Positions 25,990-35,183 are shown, counted from the stretch's first letter. The stretch: DNA of 64,000 nucleotides from JAHRAW01 sp028066695 (GCA_963457535.1 OY734803.1:744001-808000), one strand, 5' to 3'. Notes: generated by a model from the sequence alone, not told the origin. Translations and numbers: made by a program.

Positions 25990-27071
25990 GGCAGGATGTC
26001 AATGCAGGTGATTTCGTTGCGCGAGCCGAGCCGCATCAGCGGGCCCCAGGTGCCGGTGCCGGGCGACACATACAAATGCGCGCCGCCGTCGGAGTAGAGT
26101 CCGTTGATGCGGCGGAACTGCCGCTTCACCAAAAAGTTAAACGGAAAAATCTGCCCGTTGTGGGTGTGGCCGCACAGCATTAAATCCACGCCGCGCGCAA
26201 CCGCGGCCTCCCAGCCGAGCGGGCGGTGGTAGAGCAAAATGGTGTAACGCCCCGGTTGCGCCTCGCGCAGCGTCTCCGGCAAGTTATCGGCGACTTGCTC
26301 GGGCGCGTCGGCGTCGTCAATGCCGGCCACCTGCAATTCGCCGGCGCGCACGCATTGCTGGCGCAGCGGCTCCACGCCGAGTTCGCGCAGCATTTTTAAT
26401 ATCGCATCGGGTTCGGCGTAACGCTCGTGGTTGCCGAGCGTGAACAGCGCGCGCGAACGCAAATCGCGCAGCGCGCCAAGTTGCGCGCGCCCGACCGCGG
26501 AGGAATCCACCAGGTCGCCGGTGATGACCGTGAAATCCGGCCGCAGTTGGTTGATGCGACGGACGATGCGCGCGAGGTAGCCGCCGCGGCGCGAGCCGAT
26601 GTGCACATCGGAGATCTGCACGACGCGGTGGCGGCGCGTTACTTTTTCGGTGGGGAGAGCAAGCCGCCGCACCGAGAGATGCTGCGCGGCGGCGAGCGCG
26701 ACAACCACCAGCGCGGCCGCGATGCCGGCAATCCAAACCGCCGCGGCGCGGTCGTCCGGAGACGCGATCAGGCGCAATCCCTCATAGGCAGCGGTCAGCG
26801 CGAACAAAATAAAACTGACACCCATCCAATGCACGGCGAGATAACGCACTAGCATGTTCGGCGCGCGAAACGCATGCCACAGCGCGACGACCGCGCCCAG
26901 CCAAATCAAAACCCCCGCCCCCGCGCCGAGCGCGCCGGCGCCGAAATGCCAATTGGCAAGGCGCAGCGGCGGGTAGGCGAACACGAAGAAGCACGCCGGA
27001 ATGAACAGCATGTAAAAGCGGCGGCGGGCGGAGGAAGCGGCGCGCCGCGGCGTCGGTGTGGTGGTAGTCAT
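25947..27071 (-). CDS. Membrane-anchored metallophosphoesterase
   Basis: 374 residues. The N-terminal third has about four membrane helices. The calcineurin-like phosphoesterase domain follows with all metal motifs: QISDVHIGSRRGG, ITGDLVDSS, TLGNHERYAEP, and LCGHTHNGQIFPF. This YkuE/YaeI-like architecture is often linked to lipid or cell-envelope phosphoesters, but the substrate is unknown. The C-terminus overlaps the GST gene; the start codon lies beside the pyk promoter region. Confidence 0.88.
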   Translation of the reverse strand: MTTTTPTPRRAASSARRRFYMLFIPACFFVFAYPPLRLANWHFGAGALGAGAGVLIWLGAVVALWHAFRAPNMLVRYLAVHWMGVSFILFALTAAYEGLRLIASPDDRAAAVWIAGIAAALVVVALAAAQHLSVRRLALPTEKVTRRHRVVQISDVHIGSRRGGYLARIVRRINQLRPDFTVITGDLVDSSAVGRAQLGALRDLRSRALFTLGNHERYAEPDAILKMLRELGVEPLRQQCVRAGELQVAGIDDADAPEQVADNLPETLREAQPGRYTILLYHRPLGWEAAVARGVDLMLCGHTHNGQIFPFNFLVKRQFRRINGLYSDGGAHLYVSPGTGTWGPLMRLGSRNEITCIDILPQRGSGMSRGDGTP

Positions 27072-27082
27072 GCGTCCCGCGC

Positions 27083-27111
27083 TTGAATGCGCGCGCGTAT
27101 CATACTATAAT
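27083..27111 (+). promoter_or_regulatory. Sigma-70 promoter of pyk
   Basis: TTGAAT, a 17-bp spacer and a perfect TATAAT. Transcription should start near 27118. This lies downstream of every upstream in-frame ATG or GTG candidate for the pyk start. Confidence 0.75.
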
Positions 27112-27150
27112 GCGCGCCTCTCCTCCCCCCGCCCGCAGCCGGCGCGCGCG

Positions 27151-28590
27151 CTGAACGCCAAAACAAAATTCCGCAAGACCAAGGTCATCGCCACCATCGG
27201 GCCCGCGTGCGACGACGACGCGACCCTGCGCGGGATGATCGCGGCCGGCATGAATGTCGCGCGGCTGAACATGTCGCATGCCAGCGTTGAGGCGCACGCC
27301 AAGACGCTGCGCCGCCTGCGCGAGGCGGCGCGCGCGCAGGACGCGACGCTGGCGGTGATGGTGGACACGCGCGGGCGCGAAATTCGCATCGGCAAGTTGA
27401 AAGGCGGCAAACTGCTGCTGGAGCGCGGCGGAAAGTTTTCGCTGTTTGACAACGGGAATGGAAAGGAGGGCGACGAGCGCGGCATTTCCACCACGCATCC
27501 CGAACTCGCGCCGCACCTTTCCAAAGGCGACCGCATTCTGATAGACGACGGGCAGATTGAACTGATAGTGGCAAGCGCGCGGCGCGGCGAAATTGCATGC
27601 CATGTGGAATGCGGCGGCCTGCTGCGCGACAGCAAGAGCATCAACTTCCCCGGCAACACCGCGGTCTATGACTGCCTCGCGCCGGACGATTCGCGCGAAC
27701 TGGAATTTGCGGCCGAGCACGAGGTGGAATACATCGCCGCGTCTTTCATCCGCAACGCCTCCGACATCACCGCGCTCAAAGCGCAACTGAAAAAACTCGG
27801 CGCCAACATTCCGGTCATCGCCAAGATTGAAGACCGCCACGGCGTCGACAACCTCGCCGACATCATCGCGGCGTCAAACGGCATCATGGTGGCGCGCGGC
27901 GACCTCGGCGTGGAACTGGAGATGGGCGAGGGCCCGACCATTCAAAAGCGCATCATCCGCGCGACCGTCTCCGGCGGCAAGCCGGTGATCACCGCGACGC
28001 AAATGCTGGACTCCATGGAGCGCAACCCGCGCCCGACGCGCGCCGAAGTCAGCGATGTCGCCAACGCGATTTTTGACGGCACTTCGGCGGTGATGCTCTC
28101 GGGCGAAACCGCGGCCGGCAGCCGCCCGGTGGAGGCGGTGCAGACCATGGTGGACCTCGCGCTGGACGCCGAGACCGGGCTGCGCCAATACGGCTACCTG
28201 CAGCAGATTCACCCGAGCCCGTCCAACGAAGTGACCGAGGCGGTCGCGCAGGCCGCGATCACCATGGCGAACCACTTAAACGCGGCCGCGATTTTGGCGC
28301 TGACCGAGACCGGCCTGACTTCGCGCATGATCAGCAAATACCGGCCGGAAAGCCCGATCCTCGCGGTGACTTCGTCGCAGCGCGTGGTGCGGCAACTGGC
28401 GATGAACTGGGGGGTGCAGGCGATTCACTACGAAAACGCCGGCGGCTCGGACGCGGACAAACTGCAGTTCGCGATGGCGCGCGCCGCAAAACTCGGCTAT
28501 GTGCGCCGCGGCGATCTGGTCATCCTGACCGCCGGCAGTTCGCACCAGGCCGGCAGCACGAACTTGATTCGGGTGCTGACCGCCGGTTAA
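27151..28590 (+). CDS. pyk: Pyruvate kinase
   Basis: Makes pyruvate and ATP from phosphoenolpyruvate and ADP. The core includes TKVIATIGPAC, the K+/Mg2+ site VARLNMSHAS, IPVIAKIEDRHGVDNL, GIMVARGDLGVELEMG and the catalytic-loop region ITATQMLDSM. From codon 27151 there are 479 residues, the normal PykA length. This is a CTG codon (CTGAACGCCAAA); the only upstream in-frame starts (GTG 27058, ATG 27070) precede a near-consensus promoter and overlap the divergent gene start. The start codon is therefore unusual or uncertain, while the gene identity is firm. Confidence 0.93.
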   Translation: MNAKTKFRKTKVIATIGPACDDDATLRGMIAAGMNVARLNMSHASVEAHAKTLRRLREAARAQDATLAVMVDTRGREIRIGKLKGGKLLLERGGKFSLFDNGNGKEGDERGISTTHPELAPHLSKGDRILIDDGQIELIVASARRGEIACHVECGGLLRDSKSINFPGNTAVYDCLAPDDSRELEFAAEHEVEYIAASFIRNASDITALKAQLKKLGANIPVIAKIEDRHGVDNLADIIAASNGIMVARGDLGVELEMGEGPTIQKRIIRATVSGGKPVITATQMLDSMERNPRPTRAEVSDVANAIFDGTSAVMLSGETAAGSRPVEAVQTMVDLALDAETGLRQYGYLQQIHPSPSNEVTEAVAQAAITMANHLNAAAILALTETGLTSRMISKYRPESPILAVTSSQRVVRQLAMNWGVQAIHYENAGGSDADKLQFAMARAAKLGYVRRGDLVILTAGSSHQAGSTNLIRVLTAG

Positions 28591-29861
28591 CTATCTTCCG
28601 GCGCTTTGCAGTAGGTCTCGCGCAAAATCAGCACGCAGGCCAGCGCCAGCAGGTTTGACGCGAACAGCACGCTGAATGCGGCGGTGTAATTTTCGGGCGC
28701 GTAGATGCGCGCGCCGTCCAGCAGGCCGCCGTCCCAGTTGGCGTCCAGCAGCCAGCCGATGAGCGGCTGCATGACCGCGCCTGAACCGATCACGAACATG
28801 TTGAGCAGGCCCATCGCGGTGGAGGCGTGCGCGGGCGAGTTGACTTCGCGCATGGAGCCGAAGACCACGGTCATCATGGAGCCGCTGATACCGAGCAGAA
28901 AAAATACCGCCGACAGCGCGGCCGGCGCGCGCAGGCCGGAGAACAGCAGCGCCGCGAACAGCGCGGTGTTGCACAAAACGCCGGCGAGCAGCACCGGTTT
29001 GCGCCGGCCGGAATAGTCGGACAGCCAGCCCATCAGCGGCGCGCCGAGCGCCCAGCCGAAAAACAGCAGCGAGGCGACCGCGGCCGCGGCCGGCGTGGAG
29101 TAGTCGTGCACGTCGCGAAGCCACGGCACCGCCCACAGGCCGGAGAAGGCGAGCATGATCGCGGTCATGCCGAAACCGGCGCCGGCGCATGCCCAGGTTT
29201 GCGGATTGGCGGCGACCGCGATTGTGCCGGCGAGAACACTTCCATGGGCGGAGCCGGGCGGCGCGCTTTGCGGCGCGGAATCGGCGCCGCGGCGCGGCGG
29301 CACGACATACCACACCAGTAACGCGAGCAGCAGCGCGGCCGCGCCCATGACCAGCACCGCGGCGCGCCAGCCGAAGCCCTCCACCGCGTGGCGCAGCGGC
29401 GCCTGCCCGAGCATCGCGCCGAGCATGCCGACGGTCAGCACCGCGCCGGCGAGCATGGCAAAACGCGACGGCGCGAACCAGTAGCCGGCGATGGTCAGCG
29501 TGCCGACAAAAGCGAAGGCGACCGAGGCGCCGATGAGCGCGCGAAACACCGATGCGGCAAACAGCGAATCGCTGAACGCGAAACCGGCCGAGGCGAGCGC
29601 GCACACCACGAGCGCCGCGCTCATCAACCTGCGCGGCCCGAAGCGGTCGTTCAGCACGCCGACCGGCAATTGAATGCCGGCGTAGGCGTAGAAATACCAG
29701 GCCGACAAAGTGCCGAGCGCGGCGCCGCCGGCGGCGAAGTCGCGCATCAATTCAGAGGTCATCACGCTCGGCGCGACGCGCTGCACGAACGCGAGGGCGT
29801 AAAACAGCGAGCCGATGGAAAAGGCGGCGATGGCGCGGGAATGGGAGACGCGGGCGGTCAC
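28587..29861 (-). CDS. MFS transporter
   Basis: 424 residues from a GTG start, with twelve predicted membrane helices. The first helix begins AIAAFSIGSLFYALAFVQR. The MFS loop motif appears as GVLNDRFGPRRLM after helix 2 and GWLSDYSGRRKPVLLAG in the second half. The pattern is close to the ACS/phthalate-type carriers. The substrate is unknown. Its stop overlaps the pyk stop (tail-to-tail). No ATG gives a better start and the GTG has a weak ribosome-binding site. Confidence 0.85.
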   Translation of the reverse strand: MTARVSHSRAIAAFSIGSLFYALAFVQRVAPSVMTSELMRDFAAGGAALGTLSAWYFYAYAGIQLPVGVLNDRFGPRRLMSAALVVCALASAGFAFSDSLFAASVFRALIGASVAFAFVGTLTIAGYWFAPSRFAMLAGAVLTVGMLGAMLGQAPLRHAVEGFGWRAAVLVMGAAALLLALLVWYVVPPRRGADSAPQSAPPGSAHGSVLAGTIAVAANPQTWACAGAGFGMTAIMLAFSGLWAVPWLRDVHDYSTPAAAAVASLLFFGWALGAPLMGWLSDYSGRRKPVLLAGVLCNTALFAALLFSGLRAPAALSAVFFLLGISGSMMTVVFGSMREVNSPAHASTAMGLLNMFVIGSGAVMQPLIGWLLDANWDGGLLDGARIYAPENYTAAFSVLFASNLLALACVLILRETYCKAPEDS

Positions 29862-30005
29862 TGGGGGAGTCGGCGGGTTGGCGGGAGAATGACAGCGCGC
29901 GCAACGCGGGGTAGTATAATGCAGGCGCGCAAGACCATTGCATCCGTTGCGCGCCGTTGCCGGCGTGTCCTTTTCATTCAACCGCAAAAATCCGAGAGCG
30001 CATCC

Positions 30006-30629
30006 GTGACCATACCCGTTCAAGTAACCGTGTACCGCTGGGCCGGCGCCTGGGGCCCGTTCAAGGTTTCCATCCCCTGCGGCGAATGCGCGCTCACCGG
30101 CGACGTCATCGCCGACACTTTTGAAAACGAACTGGAAGGCATTCCGGTGCAACTGGAAATGCTGGACTGGCTCAGCCACTGGTGGAAGCCGCTGCCGAAA
30201 GGCGGCTGGCACGCGCCGATCGTCATGGTGGACGGGCGCATCATCAGCCAGGGCAAGGCGCTGAACCGCGGCGTGCTGACGCAGGCGGTGGTGGAGGCCT
30301 ACGCGGCGCGCTCGGGGGTGGAGCGCAATGTGCTGTTCGGCAAGGAGACCTGCCCGCACTGCAAGCGCGCCAAGGGCTACCTGCAAGACGCCAACATTGA
30401 CTACGCCTACCATGACGTGGTGCGCGAGCCGCGCGCGCTGTATGAAATGCTGGCGCGGGTCAAACCGATCATCGGCGCGAAGACGCCGGTCACGGTGCCG
30501 CAAATCTGGCTGCGCGGCGAATACGTCGGCGGCGCCAACGAACTGAGCGGAATTCTGCGCGTGGAAGTGGAGGCAAACCCGGAACGCGGGCGCAACTCGC
30601 TGTCGCCGGGGAAGTTGCGGCGGGGATAG
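30006..30629 (+). CDS. Tandem thioredoxin-fold protein with C-terminal glutaredoxin domain
   Basis: 207 residues from a GTG start. The second half is a glutaredoxin: VLFGKETCPHCKRAKGYLQD with the CPHC active site, and TVPQIWLRGEYVGGANEL as the glutathione-binding motifs. The first half (VTVYRWAGAWGPFKV, CGEC and HAPIVMVDGRIISQGKAL) also looks like a degenerate thioredoxin fold with its own CxxC. It lies 41 bp from, and convergent with, nrdJb, so a role as electron donor for the ribonucleotide reductase is a reasonable inference. A TATAAT at 29915 may serve as its promoter. Confidence 0.82.
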   Translation: MTIPVQVTVYRWAGAWGPFKVSIPCGECALTGDVIADTFENELEGIPVQLEMLDWLSHWWKPLPKGGWHAPIVMVDGRIISQGKALNRGVLTQAVVEAYAARSGVERNVLFGKETCPHCKRAKGYLQDANIDYAYHDVVREPRALYEMLARVKPIIGAKTPVTVPQIWLRGEYVGGANELSGILRVEVEANPERGRNSLSPGKLRRG

Positions 30630-30670
30630 TTCCCGCGCCGCGTTTTAATGCGCGGTTAAAAGCGACCCGG

Positions 30671-31420
30671 TCAGCCGCACTTGCTCTCCCCGCAGTTCAG
30701 GCAAGTCAGGCAGTTGTCCATCACGATCATCGCCTTGGTGTTGCAGGCCGAGCACAGCACCGCGCCTTCGGGGAAAGCGTTTTCCGCATCGGCCGAGTCG
30801 GCGCGCAAACTGGTTTGCGGCTGCTGTTTTTCATAGACCGCGCGTTTTTCCGCAAGAATCCGGCGCTGGTGCTCGTCCAGTTCCGGCAGTTTCAACAGGC
30901 CGATCATGCTCAGGTGCGACTCAATCGCGTCTCCGATTTCGGCGACCAAGGACGGCATGAATTTTCCGCCCTTGCGGAAGTAGCCGCCCTTCGGGTCAAA
31001 CACGCTTTGCAGTTCCTGCACGAGGAAGGCGACATCGCCGCCTTTGCGGAACACCGCCGAGACGATCAGCGTCAGCGCGGAAATCCACTGGTAGTGGTCC
31101 ATGTTCTTGGAGTTGATGAACATTTCAAACGGGCGGCGCTTTTCATACGGCGTGCCGGGGTTCAGCACGATGTCGTTGATGGTGATGTAGAACGCGTGCT
31201 TGGAAACCGGCGTGCGGATTTTGTAGGTGCTGCCGACCAGCATTTCCGGACGCTCCACTTTCTCGTGCATGCGCGCGACATTGCCGCCCTCGGCATCGGG
31301 CTGCGGCGGCGCCGGCGGCGTCGCGGACGCGACCACATCGGGCGCGGGCGCGTCTTCGGGCGCGCCGGATTTGCCGGCGATTTCGTAGCCGATGATTTTC
31401 TCTGCGATTTTTACGGGCAT
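30671..31420 (-). CDS. nrdJb: Ribonucleotide reductase class II, NrdJb-type subunit (TSCPD/zinc domain)
   Basis: 249 residues matching the C-terminal piece of vitamin B12-dependent reductases that is a separate gene in Pseudomonas. After a low-complexity Pro/Ala linker (about 20-45), the TSCPD-like region contains HAFYITINDIVLNPG and FEMFINSKNMDHYQWISAL. The C-terminus ends in cysteine pairs: CSACNTKAMIVMDNCLTCLNCG. These may bind zinc or shuttle reducing equivalents. It follows nrdJa after 32 bp on the same strand. Confidence 0.9.
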   Translation of the reverse strand: MPVKIAEKIIGYEIAGKSGAPEDAPAPDVVASATPPAPPQPDAEGGNVARMHEKVERPEMLVGSTYKIRTPVSKHAFYITINDIVLNPGTPYEKRRPFEMFINSKNMDHYQWISALTLIVSAVFRKGGDVAFLVQELQSVFDPKGGYFRKGGKFMPSLVAEIGDAIESHLSMIGLLKLPELDEHQRRILAEKRAVYEKQQPQTSLRADSADAENAFPEGAVLCSACNTKAMIVMDNCLTCLNCGESKCG

Positions 31421-31452
31421 TTTTTCGGTCGGGTTGCGGTGGCGGGAGACGC

Positions 31453-33636
31453 TCAGAAGCGGCCGTAATACCCCTCTTTCAGCGCGTCATACAAATTGGC
31501 GGCGGTGTGGATTTCGCCGTCGTATTCCACTTCGTCTCCGCCTTTGACTTCCACGGTCTCGCCGTTTTCCAGCGCGAAACGGTAGGTGGTGTTTTCCAGG
31601 TCGGAATCGCGCACCAGCACGCCCTGAAACGCCTCGGGGTTGAAGCGGAACACCGTGCACCCCTTCAGGCCCTTCTTCCAGGCGTACATGTAAATGTCCT
31701 GGAACTTTTCAAAGTCAAAGTCGGTCGGGATGTTGGCGGTCTTGGAGATGGAGGAATCAATCCACTTTTGCGCGGCCGCCTGCACATCCACATGCTGCTC
31801 GGGCGTGATGTCGTCGGCGACGATGAAATAGTCGGGGAGTTTTCCGCCGCCGTCCTTCGCGTCCGGAGACGCGTCGGCGCAGACCAGTTGCCGGTAGGCC
31901 AGCAACTCGTAGGAAAACACGCTGACCTGCCGCTTGCTCTTCTTGCCGCTCTCAATCACATTGCGGTTGTAACTGTGCGCGAACGACGGCTCAATGCCGT
32001 TGCTGGCGTTGTTGCCGAGCGACAAACTGATGGTGCCGGTCGGCGCGATGGAAGTGTGGTGGGTGTAGCGGCAGCCATGCTCGGCGATGGACTCGCGCAA
32101 CTTGTGCGGGAACTTTTGCATGTAGCGGCTGTAATGCGCCATCAACTCGGCGCCCTTGATCTTGCCGCCGGCGCGGTGTCCGTCCTCGGCCATTTCCGGG
32201 CGGCGCGCCAACATTTCCTCGGTCACGGTGAATTCGCGCTTCAGCAGCGGCGCGCTCCCCTTTTCGCGCGCGAGTTCCACGCCGGTCTCCCAGCCGACCA
32301 TGGCCATCTCCTTGGTGACGCGCTCGGTGAACGCCAGCGATTCTTCGCCGCCGTATTTCATGCGCAGCATGGTCAGCGCCGAGCCGAGCCCGAGGAAGCC
32401 CATGCCGTGGCGGCGCTTTTCCATGATTTCGTCGCGCTGCGGCGACAGCGGCAACTCGTTGACCTCCACCACGTTGTCCAGCATGCGCGAGAACACCGCG
32501 ACCACTTCGCGGTAGCGCTTCCAGTCAAACCGCGCCTCGGGCGAAAACGCGTTTTCCACGAACCGCGTCAGGTTGACCGAGCCGAGCAGACACGCGCCGT
32601 AGGGCGGCAGCGGCTGCTCGCCGCACGGGTTGGTCGCGCGAATGTTTTCGCAGAACCAGTTGTTGTTCATGTCGTTGATGCGGTCGATCAGGATGAAGCC
32701 GGGCTCGGCGTAGTCGTAGGTGGAACTCATGATCACATTCCACAGGCGGCGCGCTGGCACCGTCTCATAGACGCGGCAGGCGGTGCGGCCGTCCTCGTCG
32801 GTCACATAGTTGTCGTTGTGCGGCCAGTAGCGCCAGGTGATTTCGTGGTCGCCGCTTTCAAACTCGCGGCGCGTCGCCGGAAAGGAGAGTTTCCATTCGT
32901 CGTCATCGGACACCGCGCGCATGAATTCGTCGGTGATCAGGCAGGAAAGGTTAAACTGGCGCAGCCGGCCGTTTTCGCGCTTGGCGCGGATGAACGCCAT
33001 GATGTCCGGGTGGCTGATGTCAAAGGTGCCCATCTGCGCGCCGCGCCGGCCGCCGGCCGAGGACACCGTGAAGCACATGGAATCAAAAATGTCCATGAAA
33101 GACAGCGGCCCCGAAGTGTGCGCGCCGGCGCCGCTGACGAACGCGCCGCGCGGGCGCAAGGTGGAGAACTCGTAGCCGATGCCGCAGCCGGCTTTCAAGG
33201 TGAGCCCGGCTTCGTGCACCGAGTGCAGCACGCCGTCCATGGAATCCGGCACGGTGCGCGACACCGTGCAGTTGATGGTGCTGGTCGCCGGTTTGTGCTC
33301 GCGCGCGCCGGCGTTGGAGACGATGCGCCCGGCCGGGATCGCGCCGTTTTGCAATGCCCAGACGAATTTTTGATGCCACTTGCGGCGCTTGGCCGCGGTC
33401 TTTTCCACCTCGGAAAGCGCGCGCGCGATGCGCTCGTAAGTGCCGTCCATGTCGGCGTCGAGCGGCGTGCCGTCCATGGTTTTCAGCCGGTATTTTTGGT
33501 CCCAGATGTCCAGGGAGGCCGGCTGGAACGGAATATGCGCGGCCGATTGTTCAGCGGGTTGCTCGGGGGCGGCGGCAGGCGCGGGAGCAGCGGGAGCCGC
33601 CGACTGGGCGCGGGCGGCGGCATGAGCCGATTTCAT
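31453..33636 (-). CDS. nrdJa: Ribonucleotide reductase class II, catalytic subunit NrdJa
   Basis: Reduces ribonucleotides to deoxyribonucleotides using adenosylcobalamin, with or without oxygen. The 727-residue catalytic barrel includes AGCGIGYEFSTLRPRGA, TFDISHPDIMAFI, RATNPCGEQPLPPYGACLLG (active-site Cys-Gly-Glu), and STYDYAEPGFILIDRIND. The first 35 residues are Ala/Pro-rich and disordered. The gene is split from its C-terminal domain (nrdJb), as in Pseudomonas. A sigma-70 promoter with two candidate NrdR boxes lies 140 bp upstream. No cobalamin riboswitch was recognised. Confidence 0.95.
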   Translation of the reverse strand: MKSAHAAARAQSAAPAAPAPAAAPEQPAEQSAAHIPFQPASLDIWDQKYRLKTMDGTPLDADMDGTYERIARALSEVEKTAAKRRKWHQKFVWALQNGAIPAGRIVSNAGAREHKPATSTINCTVSRTVPDSMDGVLHSVHEAGLTLKAGCGIGYEFSTLRPRGAFVSGAGAHTSGPLSFMDIFDSMCFTVSSAGGRRGAQMGTFDISHPDIMAFIRAKRENGRLRQFNLSCLITDEFMRAVSDDDEWKLSFPATRREFESGDHEITWRYWPHNDNYVTDEDGRTACRVYETVPARRLWNVIMSSTYDYAEPGFILIDRINDMNNNWFCENIRATNPCGEQPLPPYGACLLGSVNLTRFVENAFSPEARFDWKRYREVVAVFSRMLDNVVEVNELPLSPQRDEIMEKRRHGMGFLGLGSALTMLRMKYGGEESLAFTERVTKEMAMVGWETGVELAREKGSAPLLKREFTVTEEMLARRPEMAEDGHRAGGKIKGAELMAHYSRYMQKFPHKLRESIAEHGCRYTHHTSIAPTGTISLSLGNNASNGIEPSFAHSYNRNVIESGKKSKRQVSVFSYELLAYRQLVCADASPDAKDGGGKLPDYFIVADDITPEQHVDVQAAAQKWIDSSISKTANIPTDFDFEKFQDIYMYAWKKGLKGCTVFRFNPEAFQGVLVRDSDLENTTYRFALENGETVEVKGGDEVEYDGEIHTAANLYDALKEGYYGRF

Positions 33637-33750
33637 GCGGAAATCCTCCGAAAAATGCGTTTTTGTTGGATTTGCGATCGGTCATAACCGATTACAGCCC
33701 GGTTTCGGCAGTGACGGCCGGTTAAGACAAATCGCGCGAAGCGCCCTTAA

Positions 33751-33766
33751 CCACTACATATTGGGG
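33751..33766. promoter_or_regulatory. Candidate NrdR box 1
   Basis: CCACTACATATTGGGG matches 12 of 16 positions of the NrdR consensus ACACWATATATWGTGT. It lies just downstream of the expected start of nrdJ transcription, 32 bp (about three helical turns) from box 2, the usual spacing of NrdR box pairs. Confidence 0.5.
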
Positions 33767-33773
33767 CAGACGG

Positions 33774-33802
33774 ATTGTGCTACCACCGCATATGGTTGTC
33801 AA
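33774..33802 (-). promoter_or_regulatory. Sigma-70 promoter of nrdJab
   Basis: On the minus strand: TTGACA, a 17-bp spacer and CACAAT, about 140 bp upstream of the nrdJa ATG. Candidate NrdR boxes cover the spacer and the region just past the start of transcription. The remaining leader (33637-33750) has no recognised riboswitch. Confidence 0.7.
33783..33798. promoter_or_regulatory. Candidate NrdR box 2 (degenerate)
   Basis: CCACCGCATATGGTTG matches 9 of 16 consensus positions. It falls in the spacer between the -35 and -10 of the nrdJ promoter and is exactly 32 bp from box 1. Alone it would not be convincing; the phasing with box 1 is the argument. Confidence 0.4.
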
Positions 33803-33862
33803 GGGGTTTTCCATAAAAAAAACTGCTCAATTCCGAGGAACTGCAAACCGCCCTTCCCGCGC

Positions 33863-34888
33863 TCATTCCAGCGCCTCCTCGGCCCGCTGCGGCGGCAGTT
33901 TTCGCAGGCAATCCAGGTGCCCCAGCGGGCATTCCCGCTTAAAACAAGGGCTGCACGCCAGATTCAGGCTGAGCCGCGCGCAGTTCTCGGCCAGAGGCGG
34001 CGTGAAAACCGCGTCCGAGGAACCGTAGAGGGCGACCACGCGGCAGCCGACCGCGGCCGCGATGTGCATAAGTCCCGAGTCGTTGCAAAGCGCGCGCTCG
34101 GCCAGCGACAGCAAATCCACCGCCTCGCCCAGCATGGTGCGCCCGCTCAAATCGGCGCAGCGGCCGCCGCAGAGTTGGTTGATGCGCGCGGCGATTTCGC
34201 GGTCGTTCGGCGAGCCGAACAGCCAGACCTGCCGGCCGCGCGCGAGTTGCGCCTCGGCGACCGCGGCGAAGTGCTCCTCGGGCCAGCGTTTTGCCGGCCC
34301 GTATTCGGCGCCGGGGCACATCGCCACCACCGGACTTTCCTCCACGGACAGCCCGAAACGCGCGGCGGTTTCCTCGGCCTGCGCGCGCGGCGGCGCCAAT
34401 GACGGGCGCGGAATGTCGACCGGCGCCGGCGCCTCGGCGGATTTCGGCAGCCCGAGCGCGACAAAGCGCTGCGCCAGCGACGGCAACGCGCGCCGCTCCA
34501 GCGCGCGAATGTCGTTCAGCAGCCCCCACCGTTGCTCGCCGAGGTAGCCGGTGCGGCGCGGGATTTTCGCGAACCACGGAACCAGCGCCGATTTGAACGA
34601 GCCCGGCAGCACGATGGCATGTTCAAAACAATCCTCGCGCAGCGAATGCCCGAGGCGGCGGCGCGCGCGCAAACCGAGTTCGCCGTGCCGCAACGGCATG
34701 CGAATGCCGCCGGCGACTTCCGGCATCCGCGCCAACAGCGGCATGCTCCACTCGGGCGCCAGGACGCGAATTTCCACGCCGGAAGGGTCGGATTCGGGCG
34801 ACGCGGCGCGCGCCAGCGTCTTGAACAGGCATTGCGCGACCACCATGTCGCCGACCCAGGAGGGACCGACTATCAGAATTTTCCGCAT
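33863..34888 (-). CDS. waaF: ADP-heptose:LPS heptosyltransferase II
   Basis: Adds the second heptose to the lipopolysaccharide inner core at the cytosolic face of the inner membrane. The 341-residue GT-B/GT9 enzyme starts RKILIVGPSWVGDMVVAQ. It has CPGAEYGPAKRWPEEHFAAV and NDSGLMHIAAAVGCRVVALY, the nucleotide-sugar site of the family. It sits with the zinc-finger protein and ilvE, a frequent neighbourhood in this group. The damaged hldE-type gene at 45 kb belongs to the same ADP-heptose pathway. Confidence 0.94.
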   Translation of the reverse strand: MRKILIVGPSWVGDMVVAQCLFKTLARAASPESDPSGVEIRVLAPEWSMPLLARMPEVAGGIRMPLRHGELGLRARRRLGHSLREDCFEHAIVLPGSFKSALVPWFAKIPRRTGYLGEQRWGLLNDIRALERRALPSLAQRFVALGLPKSAEAPAPVDIPRPSLAPPRAQAEETAARFGLSVEESPVVAMCPGAEYGPAKRWPEEHFAAVAEAQLARGRQVWLFGSPNDREIAARINQLCGGRCADLSGRTMLGEAVDLLSLAERALCNDSGLMHIAAAVGCRVVALYGSSDAVFTPPLAENCARLSLNLACSPCFKRECPLGHLDCLRKLPPQRAEEALE

Positions 34889-34942
34889 TGGTTATTGGTC
34901 GCCGCGGTTGCGGCCGGGGAGCGCCGCTTTAAATGACGCGCG

Positions 34943-35170
34943 TTACCGCGCCTTGCGCCCGCGCGCCGCGGGCAGCGTATACACCGTGCCGCAATACGGG
35001 CAGGCCATCTCGCCGCCGCGTTCTATCGGCAGATACACCTTCGGATGCGAATCCCACAGCCGCTTGCCGGGCATCGGGCAATGCAGCGGCAAATCGTCCT
35101 CGCCGATGCGCACGCGGCGGCTCGCGTTCGGCTGGTCGGAAGCGGGTTTGTTTTTTTGCGGCGCGCCCAT
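34943..35170 (-). CDS. Small zinc-finger protein (zf-CHCC type)
   Basis: 75 residues. The C-terminal half carries HCPMP...HPKVYLPI and CPYCGTVYTL, the Cys-His-Cys-Cys metal site of the family related to the mitochondrial complex I NDUFS6 zinc domain. The bacterial role is unknown. It lies 13 bp after ilvE on the same strand and is probably co-transcribed with ilvE and waaF. Confidence 0.85.
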   Translation of the reverse strand: MGAPQKNKPASDQPNASRRVRIGEDDLPLHCPMPGKRLWDSHPKVYLPIERGGEMACPYCGTVYTLPAARGRKAR

Positions 35171-35183
35171 CAAAAATGCGGAG

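Noticed and set aside
28581..28603. Bidirectional terminator between pyk and the MFS gene
   Set aside because: A 6-bp hairpin CGCCGG/CCGGCG exists, but no T-run follows on either strand.
33637..33750. Cobalamin riboswitch in the nrdJ leader
   Set aside because: A CACTGCC stretch is present but the B12-box and surrounding pairing could not be found.
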